From Tisiphia sp964030975 (GTDB lineage: Bacteria; Pseudomonadota; Alphaproteobacteria; Rickettsiales; Rickettsiaceae), in the NCBI RefSeq assembly GCF_964030975.1, contig NZ_CAXIQH010000001.1, forward strand, positions 248,001 through 312,000: a DNA stretch of 64,000 nt. The letters run 5' to 3'. Below, piece by piece: positions 8,605 through 17,525 of this stretch (positions within the stretch are counted from its first letter, which is position 1; each line of letters begins with the position of its first letter). The notes under the pieces are model-generated. The model searched no databases. It was not told the origin of the DNA and saw only the letters and a list, made by a program, of their open reading frames with translations. The position numbers were made by a program, and so were the translations under genes.

Positions 8605-9062
8605 TTCTTTACCTAATTACTTATAATTATTAATATCGTTTAATTTAGTTGATGATAGCAAGAAAAAAATATAAAAAGTTGAAATAATAAATATTATGAT
8701 TGTAACAATATCACTAGTGTAATAAAAATCTAAATAAATGTGGATCATATTTTTAACTTACAGTTGTCACTAAAGTGATTCCTTGCAATGACGTTGTGCT
8801 GTTTTCCCTATGACTTTTAAATGCCATGCGTAAGGTGAGCTGCTCCTGGATAGTAATCATCTGTCGTGCTGTGCAAGGTATAGTGAAACCTATTGAATTA
8901 GGTGATACAGACTTTGTGTCATACCTGCGAAAGCAGGTATCTAGATTCCCGCCTTCGCGGGAATGACAACTTACAATCGTTATGTTCTTTATCACCTAAT
9001 CCTATGAGCATAACTATAGCATTTTGGTAATGGGGGATTATGGTTTATTATGATTCCTATAA
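8605..9062. other. Intergenic region containing a 140-bp repeat
   Basis: This gap of about 460 bases is upstream of the MFS gene and downstream of the SpoT-like gene. It holds a complete 140-bp type A repeat and, left of it, a degraded repeat around 8759-8870 with a GACTTTTAAATGCCATG segment seen elsewhere as a repeat arm. The MFS promoter should lie in 8605-8720, which is very AT-rich. No gene is supported. Confidence 0.6.
8879..9018. repeat. 140-bp palindromic repeat (type A)
   Basis: Complete copy from TATAGTGAAACC to CATAACTATA. The ends form an imperfect inverted repeat (both arms contain ATTAGGTGATA or its complement) around an inner hairpin ATACCTGCGAAAGCAGGTAT and TTCCCGCCTTCGCGGGAA. 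Confidence 0.88.
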
Positions 9063-9782
9063 TTATTGGTTTTGCATACGGGTTATTTCATTTTGAAAAG
9101 TTGGCAAAATAGTCTGGATATTTTTCTTAGACTCATCGGCACTTGGTTGTTTAGTCAGAAAACTTTTATAACATAATTTTATTAATTGTTGCTCGGCTTG
9201 TGGTACTTCTAAGTATGTAGAAAGAATTAGAAAGTGCCTTACTGTTTCACTAATGATCTTCATTGCCTTTTCTGGTGATTTAGCTCCTACGGTTTGTAAG
9301 TTATGAATTCGATCAAATAATTTAATCAATGCTACATCATATTTTTTTTGTTGAAATAATAAATCTAATGTTTCTGATGAGCTAATTTTTCCATGAGTTT
9401 TAACCCTGGTCAAATCTACCACTTGTCTGGCAATTTGTTTGCTAAAAACTCGAGATATCATATTTTCGGTTAATTCCGTATCTTCAATAGTATCATGCAG
9501 TAAGCTGGTGATGATCATATCAGTCCTATAATATTTGGGCATTTCTAATCCTGTATATTCGGCAACCATGTTAGCTACCTCTATTGGATGGGAATAATAG
9601 GGAACGCCTGATAGGCGCATTTGGCTACCATGATATTTTTTGGCATAATATATACCTCTCCTAACCTCATTCATATCTACTGGCTGAGTCACTTGCTGGT
9701 TTAGTTTTTCTAATTTACTGAGTAACGTAGTAGCATAGATACAATCTGCATATTTTGACGACCATTTATTACTATTTTGCAT
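9063..9782 (-). CDS. Short SpoT/RelA-like HD hydrolase-domain protein
   Basis: This 239-residue protein corresponds to the (p)ppGpp hydrolase domain of SpoT alone, with no synthetase, TGS or ACT domains. The metal-binding HD motif is seen in TSLLHDTIEDTEL (residues about 90-102), with an earlier histidine in GVPYYSHPIEVA and a later ALIKLFDRIHNLQTV motif, all conserved in active hydrolases. Rickettsia often carry split and multiple spoT-like genes, so it may be a functional small alarmone hydrolase or a relic. The metal ligands are all present, which argues for activity. Confidence 0.82.
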   Translation of the reverse strand: MQNSNKWSSKYADCIYATTLLSKLEKLNQQVTQPVDMNEVRRGIYYAKKYHGSQMRLSGVPYYSHPIEVANMVAEYTGLEMPKYYRTDMIITSLLHDTIEDTELTENMISRVFSKQIARQVVDLTRVKTHGKISSSETLDLLFQQKKYDVALIKLFDRIHNLQTVGAKSPEKAMKIISETVRHFLILSTYLEVPQAEQQLIKLCYKSFLTKQPSADESKKNIQTILPTFQNEITRMQNQ

Positions 9783-9915
9783 GAGAGCCTTCCTATTATT
9801 ATATCATACTAGATATTATACCACAAATTGAATCATCGCTAAGCATTTATTACATGTTTCTTAAAATATCACTATTAGGTTAAATTCTTACTCTTGAGAT
9901 TAACTTATTGGCGAT

Positions 9916-10149
9916 CAGGGCAATTTAAAAGTCGCAACTAATAGTAAAAGCCCAGTTTTATTTAGGTGAGTAGTCGTCATTGCGAGGAGCCGCAAAGCGG
10001 CTACGCGGCAATCCAAAAATTGCAGCGGTAAAAATAAAGCAGCAAACTGTTTATTTGGATCGCCACGCCACTTCGTGGCTCGCGATGACAACTACTTGTT
10101 TCTGTAATTTAGCATTTCTATCATTAGTTGCGATTTTTAAACTGCCCTG
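9916..10149. mobile_element. Non-autonomous element with 27-bp inverted repeats (copy 1)
   Basis: Left end CAGGGCAATTTAAAAGTCGC (9916 onward) and right end reading the same inward on the other strand. It is flanked by perfect 9-bp direct repeats ATTGGCGAT (9907-9915 and 10150-10158), the mark of transposition. The interior is a type B hairpin (CGTCATTGCGAGGAGC ... TCGCGATGAC). There is no coding capacity. A second copy lies at 30954-31189. Confidence 0.88.
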
Positions 10150-10267
10150 ATTGGCGATAACTTTGATGGAGCTTGACTTATAAAAATGCCATACATAGTC
10201 CATAAAATATCCAATTTTTAGACGGAGTAAATCTATATAATTTATTGTGTAATTTATTTAAATGATA

Positions 10268-10407
10268 TATAGTGAAACCTATTGAATTAGGTGATACAAA
10301 CTTTGTGTCATACCTGCGAAAGCAGGTATCTAGATTCCCGCCTTCGCGGGAATGACAACTTACAATCGTTATGTTCTTTATCACCTAATCCTATGAGCAT
10401 AACTATA
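10268..10407. repeat. 140-bp palindromic repeat (type A)
   Basis: Complete copy, almost base-for-base the same as the one at 8879-9018, with the TATAGTGAAACC and CATAACTATA ends and the double inner hairpin. It lies about 65 bases ahead of the next gene's start. Confidence 0.88.
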
Positions 10408-10472
10408 TTTTTATTAAATGCCAAAGGATTTAAATATAGCATCATCAACCCTTGGCTGTTAAATTTATTTAT

Positions 10473-12874
10473 ATGAAAAAAAAACATAAACCCCTTCCAA
10501 GAAAGTCTACAAGTACCAGCTCAGCAGCTAGTAGTTCAGTAAGTACTGGAGAGCCAGCTAGTACTATTAGTCCTCAACAAAAATACTCTGAGCAATTAGA
10601 AATTGTTTTACTTACACCTTTAAGTAATCATGATGAATTTACAATGGGAGATTTTATACTCAGACATATTTTACTTTCCCTCAATGCAGTTGATATAACT
10701 AATGGACAGAAGAAAAAATATATAAAGATTATCGAACAATTCTTGTCTAGTTTTGTTCAAAAAACAGATGAAGCTGCAAAAACAGATGAGGCTACAAAAA
10801 ACCTATGTGAGTCGATATTACATAGGCTTATATTAACTCGTGAGCATTTAAAGATAGAGGAAGACGAGGAAGCTGTTATCAAATATTTATTGAATAGTAA
10901 AGTTTTGAGTGAAAATTTGTTTAATCCTAATAGATTAAACAAGGATAACTTAACATTATTAGATTTGGTTGAATCTTTACAGAATGTATTAAACACTAAA
11001 TCAGACATACAGCAAAACAAAAAATTAATTCAATGGTTAAAAGATAAAAAAGGGGCTAAGAATGCTTCAGAAATACTACAAAAATTTAATCAAAAAAATT
11101 ACGATGAAAATGTAGAAAAATTAAAGGAAAAATTAGCAGAATATTCAGTTACATCCACGCAAAAATTAGAAGGATATGTAGTTGTATCCAAGAAAGAGGA
11201 AGTGTCAGCAGAATCTTTAGGGACATCAGCAAAACTCTTAGAATGTTTCTATGTTATCTTAAATAACAAAATAGATGAAATTCCTAGACATATGAAGTTA
11301 TTTCTTCGGGTATCACAGAAGAATAATGAATCTTATATAGTTCAGGTTTGTGTTGTGGATAAGTTTCTAAAGGAATGTTATAAAGGTATATATCCTGATA
11401 GTTATATAAACATAATATGTTCTATTATAGGAGATATGCCATTAAATTCATTAAAGATAACTCACTATGAAGAGTTAATATGGCGATATATAAAGATAGG
11501 GTCATTAACAAAAAGAGATGAAGAATTATTAGATGATTATACTCGCGAACTAGTTAAATTAACCGTTGATAATAATAGTGGTGTAACCAACAGTGATAAA
11601 CACCACGCTTATAAACTGCGTCTTTATTACTGTAAGCATAAGGGAAATTTACAAGAAACAATTAAAGTATCATTAGAATTGATGAAATATGCTAATGATA
11701 CTCAGATGGGGAAAGATTTATATGGTTTATTAATAGCTTTATATAATATAGAAAGTGGTTCATTTAAAAATGATATTCTTGATCATTTAGTTAGTAAATT
11801 TAATTTATCTGGTGAAGCTAAAAAATTATTTATAGCTCTGTTTTCATATCATAATTTTGATCGAGCATTTGTTAAAAAGATACAGGAGGAACTAGAAATA
11901 ATTAAGCAAGCTTTTTCAACACAAAGCCAAGAAATCCGTACAACTATTAAAGAGTTTTCAGATGGATTTATCATGCAAACAGGGGAGTATAGTGTTGGCA
12001 CTATACAGAAGATAGTTAATGCTTCGAACTTTAAGAGTGACACGCCTGAAAGTACCTTGAGGATTCTAAGTTGTTTGAAATATTGGTCTAAAAATAAGAT
12101 AGAAAAAATAGATTATCAAAAAGTTTTAGATAAGCTCCTAAAAAAGGATTTTTTAGGGAGAGATCTTATAACTGTCATAAAAGTGGCGGACTTATATTTA
12201 ACTATTGAAGACTTAGTTCAAACTAAACATTATTTAGATTTGGCAGAAAATTTGTTAAAACCCCGTAAATCCTTTCAATATGAAATAGAGCCTAAAATTT
12301 ACCTTAATGAGGTTAAATTAGGTTTTATATTAAAGGTATTTGCAGATAATGATGATAATAAAGAATTTCTAAAAGAAAATTGGAGTTATATTAAACAAAT
12401 ATACAAAGATTGTGAGGCCATAAGGGGAGAGTTTTCAAGTGCTTATCAAAGCATACTTGATATATGTCAGTATTATCTATTATCAATAGATTCTACAACA
12501 AAATCAAACTCAGAAGGTAAAATTAAAAACGTTATTAATAAAATCGCTGAAGATGATGAAGTTACTTTTTCTTTAGAAATTATAAATCAAACTATTAGTG
12601 AAGAGCAACAGATCGTGATTTCTGCGAACGATCATATTGATAGCTCTAATCGTGATTTAGAAGAATATAGCTCTGAAGGTAAGTCTAAAGATACTGCTAC
12701 TACTCAAGAAGATTCCTCATACAAAGAAAATTTTGTTACAAAATGTTTGAACCACTGGACAATTATACATCAATATTATCAGAATATTAAAAAGAGTAAT
12801 CGATCTTCTCATGATAAGACTTCTGATCATCCTAAAGAAAATCATCAAGTTTGGCACATTTCTAACGATGTATC
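10473..12874 (+). pseudogene. 5' part of a large Rickettsia protein gene broken by an IS66-type element
   Basis: The start chosen is the ATG at 10473 (MKKKHKPLPRKS). Up to the insertion it encodes about 800 residues: a basic, Ser/Thr-rich N-terminus, then a long helical protein with no membrane segment and no motif I recognise; short paired helices in the middle suggest TPR-like repeats, unproven. The frame runs into the inverted repeat of the IS and stops at 12899, giving a false tail. Removing the IS and one 8-bp duplicate joins it in frame to 15509-15959, restoring a 950-residue protein through NDVSYTTKDENI. A truncated product may still be made. Confidence 0.8.
12867..12874 (+). repeat. 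Target duplication of IS66 copy 1, left
   Basis: GATGTATC directly before the left end; the same eight bases follow the right end at 15501-15508. Eight-base duplications are normal for IS66-family elements. Confidence 0.9.
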
Positions 12875-13046
12875 GTATACTTGCAGCAAAACTGCATAAC
12901 TCTATTAAATTTTTTTGGTAGTATGAATTTATTTTATAAATTTGGGTTCCTACTATGCAAATATCACCGATTAGTAAAAAAACTGGTTGAAAAACTATCA
13001 GTTATACTATAACATTTCAATTATTAAACGTAATGAATGAATCAAA

Positions 13047-14692
13047 ATGAAAAAGCCAAAAGTAGCGACCTTAAGTGCTGAGGAACGAGAAGAACTAATA
13101 CAACATATTAAGGCAAGTTCATTAACAGGAGATGATCAGCAAGCGGTGATAGAACTTGTGAAATTTTGTAACGAACTAATAGACAAGCTAGCATCATCAA
13201 ACATCAGTATAAATAAGCTTAAGGAGATGATGATTGGTTTTAAGGCAGATAACAAAAAAAAGATAGTTCAGATTCATTAAAAGAACCACCGAGTGAATCT
13301 GATAATAAGAATGGTGGTAATGAAGAAGAGTACGATGAGTCCAAGAAGAGAGATCGCAGTAATTGGCAAGGTAAATATGGATTTGATGATTATCAGGATG
13401 CGAATACCAGCTATTTATCTCCTGAGAATTTTTGTAGTGGTGATAGCTGTCCTCACTGTGATAATGGTAAACTCTATAATAGTGAAGCTAGAAAATTGCT
13501 ACAATTTACAGGTAATGCTCCAATTACAGTCAACAGATATGTAAAGAAAACGTTACGCTGTAATGCTTGCGATTATACAGTTATGAACAATAAAAATATC
13601 AACAAATGGACAAATAGTAGCAAAAGTGCAATAGTGTTACAAAAGACCTACGGTACTCCCTTCTATCGTTTATCTAGGTTGCAAAGTTTAAGCGGGGTTC
13701 CTGTATCCCATAGCTCGTTGTGGCAACAATATTTAGATGTTTGGCAAGAAGGTGGTGGAGCTGAAATTTACAGGGTATTATTGGAAATGGCTGCCGAATG
13801 TAGTTCACTGAACCTTGATGATACTAGAGCCAGGATTTTAGAAATTACTGTAGCCAATAAAAAATTACGTACTCAAAATAAGAAAGGACGCAGCTGTTAT
13901 ACCACTACTATATGTGCTAAAACTACAAATAATGAGGTGATAGTTTTATATTTTACCGGTAATAAGCATGGCGGGGAAAATATTGGTAACGTACTAAAGA
14001 ATCGTAAGAATAGGACTGATTCTATTCATTTAATGACTGATGCAAGTAACAATAATAACCCGGTATTATCAGAAGCAGATAAAGAATTACTGGCAATAAT
14101 AGTGATGATCAATTGTTTGTCACATGGGCAGAGAAAATTTACAGAGAATGAACCATATTACCCTGAAGAATGCGGATATTTTCTCAAACAGACTGGTGGG
14201 ATTTACCATAATGAACATCAATGTAAAGAGATGAGCCTTGAGGAAAAGCTGAAGTACCATCAGGAACATAGCAGTAAATATATAGAAAACATATATAACA
14301 AAATAGACGAATTATTTAACGACAAGAAAGTTGAGCCTAATAGTAGGTTTGGGCAAGCTATGAAATATTGGTTAAATAATAAAGAAGGTTTGACGCAATT
14401 TTTGAAAATTCCAGTTAGCAGTCTTGATAATAATTGGGCTGAGAGGTCACTACGTACCATTATTTTACAAAGGAAGAATTCATTATTCTTTAAAACAATC
14501 AATAGTGCTGAGATACATAGTGGTCTGTATAGTATAGTAAAGACTTGTAGTGAGAACGAGATCAATGCCTTTAAATATTTAAATTGGCTGCAAGAGCAGA
14601 GCAGCAAAGCAAAGAAGCATCCTACGAATTATACGCCTTTTGCCTATGCAAGATATATAAATAATACGGAATTAATCGAGACGGCAGCTTAA
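13047..14692 (+). CDS. tnpC: IS66-family transposase TnpC, two frames joined by a probable -1 frameshift
   Basis: The first frame (13047-13280) encodes 77 residues with the coiled-coil-like N-terminus of IS66 transposases. The second frame continues from the A-run at 13254-13261 as KDSSDSLKEPPSES, then a zinc-finger pattern (CPHCDNG ... LRCNACDY), the central catalytic part (MTDASNNNN acidic residue) and the typical IS66 ending NNWAERSLRTIILQRKNSLFF. Joined, the protein is about 548 residues, the normal IS66 length. The joint is a heptamer A AAA AAG with a stem-loop after it, kept in the other copies, so I read it as recoding rather than decay. Confidence 0.82.
13256..13301 (+). promoter_or_regulatory. 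Probable programmed -1 frameshift signal in tnpC
   Basis: Slippery heptamer A AAA AAG (13256-13262, in the zero frame AAA AAG) as in E. coli dnaX. Six bases later comes a perfect 8-bp stem CAGATTCA (13269-13276) with TGAATCTG (13294-13301). A one-base backward shift moves from the 77-codon frame to the main transposase frame. Confidence 0.7.
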
Positions 14693-15042
14693 ATGACAGG
14701 AAGCCAATCATTAGAGAGTTTGGCAGAACTAGGATCACCATTATGAATAAGAATGTGTAAGGTTCTATAACAAATCTGATAAGATGAATTATCAGATGGG
14801 GAAAGTTTTGCCGTAAATTTACCTTTGGATAGGCGTTTAGAGCATAACCAAAAGCCTTGACCATCAAAGGACAAAATTTTAATGGCAGTTCTGTTTTTAT
14901 TATAGAATAAAAACAAGGAACCATTAAGAGGGTTGGAAGAAAGTTTTTGTCTGCAAACAGCTATTAAACCATCGATACCCTTACGAAAGTCGATGGCAAT
15001 AGTGGCAACAAAAATAACTGACTGAGGGGTTAGTTGCAGCAT
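14689..15042 (-). CDS. tnpB: IS66 accessory protein TnpB
   Basis: A 117-residue protein of the IS66 Orf2/TnpB family, recognised by IAIDFRKGIDGLIAVCRQKL at the N-terminus and FLFYNKNRTAIKILSFDGQGFWLCSKRLSKGKF in the middle. The family is needed for IS66 transposition but its biochemical role is not settled. It overlaps the end of tnpC tail-to-tail by four bases and the end of tnpA by 13 bases, implying translational coupling with tnpA. Confidence 0.9.
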   Translation of the reverse strand: MLQLTPQSVIFVATIAIDFRKGIDGLIAVCRQKLSSNPLNGSLFLFYNKNRTAIKILSFDGQGFWLCSKRLSKGKFTAKLSPSDNSSYQICYRTLHILIHNGDPSSAKLSNDWLPVI

Positions 15043-15419
15043 AGAAATGTCTGAATTATGATTTTTGGATCCAATGTTTGGATAATAAGCTTGGTACCAT
15101 TTGGTTTAATAATGTGGCAAGTGTAGTAATTTTGTTTGGGAGTAGCCACAGGATCAGTATCTATAGAATTTACTAGTTGAAATGGAAGGAAATTAATATC
15201 TTGTTGCAGTTTTGCTGCAAGTATACGTTGAATTGAACTAATTATTGTTTTATTAATATTGAGATGTTTGGCTATATCTTTGCAAGAATAGTGATGGAGT
15301 AGCTGGCGAACTAATTCCTTTAGATGGTTTGGTATGGGATCAAACTTGTTAGTTTTAGTTTGACGCCAGGCTTTAAATTGCTGAGCTACTTGCTCAATAG
15401 TAATTGATGGTATTTGCAT
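15030..15419 (-). CDS. tnpA: IS66 accessory protein TnpA, internally rearranged
   Basis: 129 residues starting MQIPSITIEQVAQQFKAWRQ with a helix-turn-helix-like segment (SCKDIAKHLNINKTIISSIQ), as in IS66 Orf1 proteins. Compared with the copy at 38418-38843, a stretch of about 56 bases after SSIQ is replaced by 21 bases identical to the IS tip, giving RILAAKLQQD in place of the longer linker. The frame is kept, so the protein may still work, but this is a recombinant form. Confidence 0.8.
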   Translation of the reverse strand: MQIPSITIEQVAQQFKAWRQTKTNKFDPIPNHLKELVRQLLHHYSCKDIAKHLNINKTIISSIQRILAAKLQQDINFLPFQLVNSIDTDPVATPKQNYYTCHIIKPNGTKLIIQTLDPKIIIQTFLCCN

Positions 15420-15500
15420 AGTAGGAACCCAAATTTATAAAATAAATTTTATACTAACAAAAAAATTAGATAGAGTTATGCAGTTTTGCTGCAAGTATAC

Positions 15501-15959
15501 GATGTATCATATACAACAAAGGATGAAAATATTGTCAATATTGGTAAGAAACACCATAATATTTATGCTATGATTGCCCCTGTTCTGTTCAATTCATTAG
15601 AGAACTCTGAGCAGAAAGCATTTAGCACTGCTTTAACGAAAGGTATAGTAAAAGATTCTAATGGGGTTAAAAGGTTAGGAAAATCTTTTCTAGAACTTAA
15701 AATAAACGAAGATATTAGGTTATGGGCAAGCAAAATTTATGAAAACGATAATAATGTTGTTTTAGTAGAATTTGATCACAAAACTAATCATGCTGGTATA
15801 AGAAAGGCACTTAAGAATACTATTAATGTTATGAAAGTTTCTGGTGCTACAGAAGATTATACACAGGAAGAAGATTGTACTTCAAACGCTGCTCAAGGAT
15901 ATGATCCTAACCCATATGATAAAGTATGTTGCTTGGGGGAAGAAATAGAAGAATCATAA
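15501..15959 (+). pseudogene. 3' part of the large gene broken by IS66 copy 1; RelE/ParE-like tail
   Basis: It begins with the second target duplicate and continues DVSYTTKDENIVNIGKK. It has no start of its own; the upstream ATG inside the IS tip is an artefact. The stretch KRLGKSFLELKINEDIRLWASKIYENDNNVVLVEFDHKTNHAG resembles the core of RelE/ParE-type toxins (a strand-rich 'yEiRi..yRv..' block followed by a basic loop). This is a weak similarity by eye, but it would make the intact protein a large carrier with a small toxin-like C-terminal domain. The tail ends acidic with several cysteines. Confidence 0.6.
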
Positions 15960-16132
15960 AAGTTAACAGATATCTGTAATTCATCTTAGCTAGTCTCCCC
16001 GTCAAAAGTGCAAAAAATTCAAAAATTAGCACCTTAGCAAAAAATTTTTGTATAAAATTTTAGAGTTTAATTGTTCTGATGTAATTTTTTGATATAAAAA
16101 GATGATTTTTAGAAAATTTTTGCATGACGTTT

Positions 16133-17468
16133 GGCTCTGTCCAGAAAAGTGTGTAAATTTCGAGATAGGTTATATATAAAAATATAACAAAAAAGGAAAT
16201 TACATGAATAAAAAAACAAATGAATCAATAAAGCAAGCAGTAGATTTATTAATAGATAATGATACAGATGTAAGCACAATACTGAAAGAAGGAGGATTAT
16301 TAAAAGAATTGACCAAACGCTTGATAGAGAAGGCATTGCAGTCAGAATTGAATAATCATCTAGGCTATGATAAATACAGTCGTGTAGATAATGATAATGC
16401 TCGTAATGGTATAACTAGCAAAAAACTGATCTCCGAACATGGAGCGGTTGAGATAGAAGTACCAAGAGATAGGCGTAGTACCTTTGAACCAGCAATACTA
16501 CCGAAAAGACAAAAACGTTTTGATGGTTTTGATGATAAAGTCTTATCATTATATGCTAAAGGTATGAGTGTATCTGATATTAAGGTTCAATTACAAGAGT
16601 TGTATAGTGTTGAAATAAGTGAGAGTTTAATCAGTCAGATCACCGATGATGTAATGGATGATGTAAAAGCTTGGCAGAGTAGACCGTTAGAAGAGATATA
16701 TCCGATAGTATTTTTTGATTGTTTAGTAGTAAAAGTTAGGCAAGACAAAAGGATAATTAACAAGGCAATATATGTTGCATTAGGGATTGATTTATCTGGT
16801 AGAAAAGATATATTGGGATTATGGATCAGTGAAAATGAAGGGGCAAAATTTTGGCTTGGTAATTTTACTGAAATGAAAAATAGAGGATTAAAGGATATAC
16901 TGATTGCCTGTAGTGATAATCTTACTGGTATGTCTGAGGCGATAGAAGCAGTTTATCCAAAAACAGAACATCAATTATGTATTGTACATCAGATTAGAAA
17001 TAGTTTAAAATACGTATCATATAAAGATAGGAAGCAGGTGGCTAGCGATTTAAAGCCGATATATACTGCAGCAACGGAAGAACAAGCACATTTAGCTTTA
17101 GTATATTTTGAAGAAAAATGGAATAAACAATATCCACAAATTGCCAAATCATGGTATAATCATTGGGATAATTTAATGATTTTTCTAGGATATCCAGAGG
17201 CAATTAGAAAGGTAATTTATACCACTAATTCAGTTGAATCTGTTAATAGTCAATTGCGTAAAGTAACAAATAATAAGCGTGTTTTCCCTAGTGATAGTGC
17301 TGTTTTTAAAAGCTTATATTTGACAATTGACTATATGACCAAAAAATGGACTATGCCTATTCCCAACTGGAATGAAGCTATGGCTCATTTGATGATCAAA
17401 TTTGAAGATAGGCTTAACAAAATTTAATGACCTATTTTGGAAATTTACACACTTTTCTGGACAGAGCC
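16133..17468 (+). mobile_element. IS256-family element (1,336 bp)
   Basis: Inverted repeats of about 29 bp beginning GGCTCTGTCCAGAAAAGTGT at both ends. It is flanked by perfect 8-bp duplicates TGACGTTT (16125-16132 and 17469-17476). It has inserted in the non-coding part of the IS5-like element, so it is the younger of the two. Confidence 0.92.
16204..17427 (+). CDS. IS256-family transposase
   Basis: A 407-residue mutator-type DDE transposase with intact frame. The catalytic acidic residues sit in PIVFFDCLVVKVR, LIACSDNLTGMSEAI and YTTNSVESVNSQLRK, and the family-typical HQLCIVHQIRNSLKYVS is present. The N-terminal DNA-binding part includes ISEHGAVEIEVPRDRRSTFEPAILPKRQ. All parts expected for activity are visible. 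Confidence 0.95.
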   Translation: MNKKTNESIKQAVDLLIDNDTDVSTILKEGGLLKELTKRLIEKALQSELNNHLGYDKYSRVDNDNARNGITSKKLISEHGAVEIEVPRDRRSTFEPAILPKRQKRFDGFDDKVLSLYAKGMSVSDIKVQLQELYSVEISESLISQITDDVMDDVKAWQSRPLEEIYPIVFFDCLVVKVRQDKRIINKAIYVALGIDLSGRKDILGLWISENEGAKFWLGNFTEMKNRGLKDILIACSDNLTGMSEAIEAVYPKTEHQLCIVHQIRNSLKYVSYKDRKQVASDLKPIYTAATEEQAHLALVYFEEKWNKQYPQIAKSWYNHWDNLMIFLGYPEAIRKVIYTTNSVESVNSQLRKVTNNKRVFPSDSAVFKSLYLTIDYMTKKWTMPIPNWNEAMAHLMIKFEDRLNKI

Positions 17469-17525
17469 TGACGTTTTGTTAACGATTTTGTAATCGTTTG
17501 ATTAATTTTCTTTATTTGCTAATTT

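Larger units (their letters stand above)
9783..10472. other. Intergenic region made mostly of mobile repeats
   Basis: This 690-base gap holds a complete 234-bp non-autonomous element with 9-bp target duplications (9916-10149) and a complete 140-bp type A repeat (10268-10407). What remains is short AT-rich sequence, including the likely promoter of the downstream gene between 10408 and 10472. No protein or RNA gene is supported. Confidence 0.65.
12875..15500. mobile_element. IS66-family element, copy 1 (complete, 2,626 bp)
   Basis: Perfect 31-bp inverted repeats at 12875-12905 and 15470-15500, starting GTATACTTGCAGCAAAACTG. Similarity between the two ends runs further inward to about 90 bp. 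It carries tnpC on the plus strand and tnpA-tnpB on the minus strand, convergent, which differs from the usual collinear tnpA-B-C order. The 8-bp duplication shows it arrived by transposition. Inside tnpA (15204-15226) is an internal copy of the IS tip, so this copy is itself a rearranged form. Confidence 0.9.

Noticed and set aside
8753..8995. Small frame encoding CHSREGGNLDTCFRRYD
   Set aside because: The same peptide appears wherever a 140-bp repeat occurs (also 10178, 10291, 19457, 31239), so it reflects repeat DNA and not a gene.
13293..13544. Separate 83-codon gene in IS66 copy 1 (and at 46917-47168)
   Set aside because: It lies in the third frame over the tnpC linker and zinc finger; the real protein is in the -1 frame.
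14260..14607. 115-codon antisense frames inside tnpC (also 39266, 45854)
   Set aside because: They are hydrophobic antisense translations of the transposase, repeated only because the IS is repeated.
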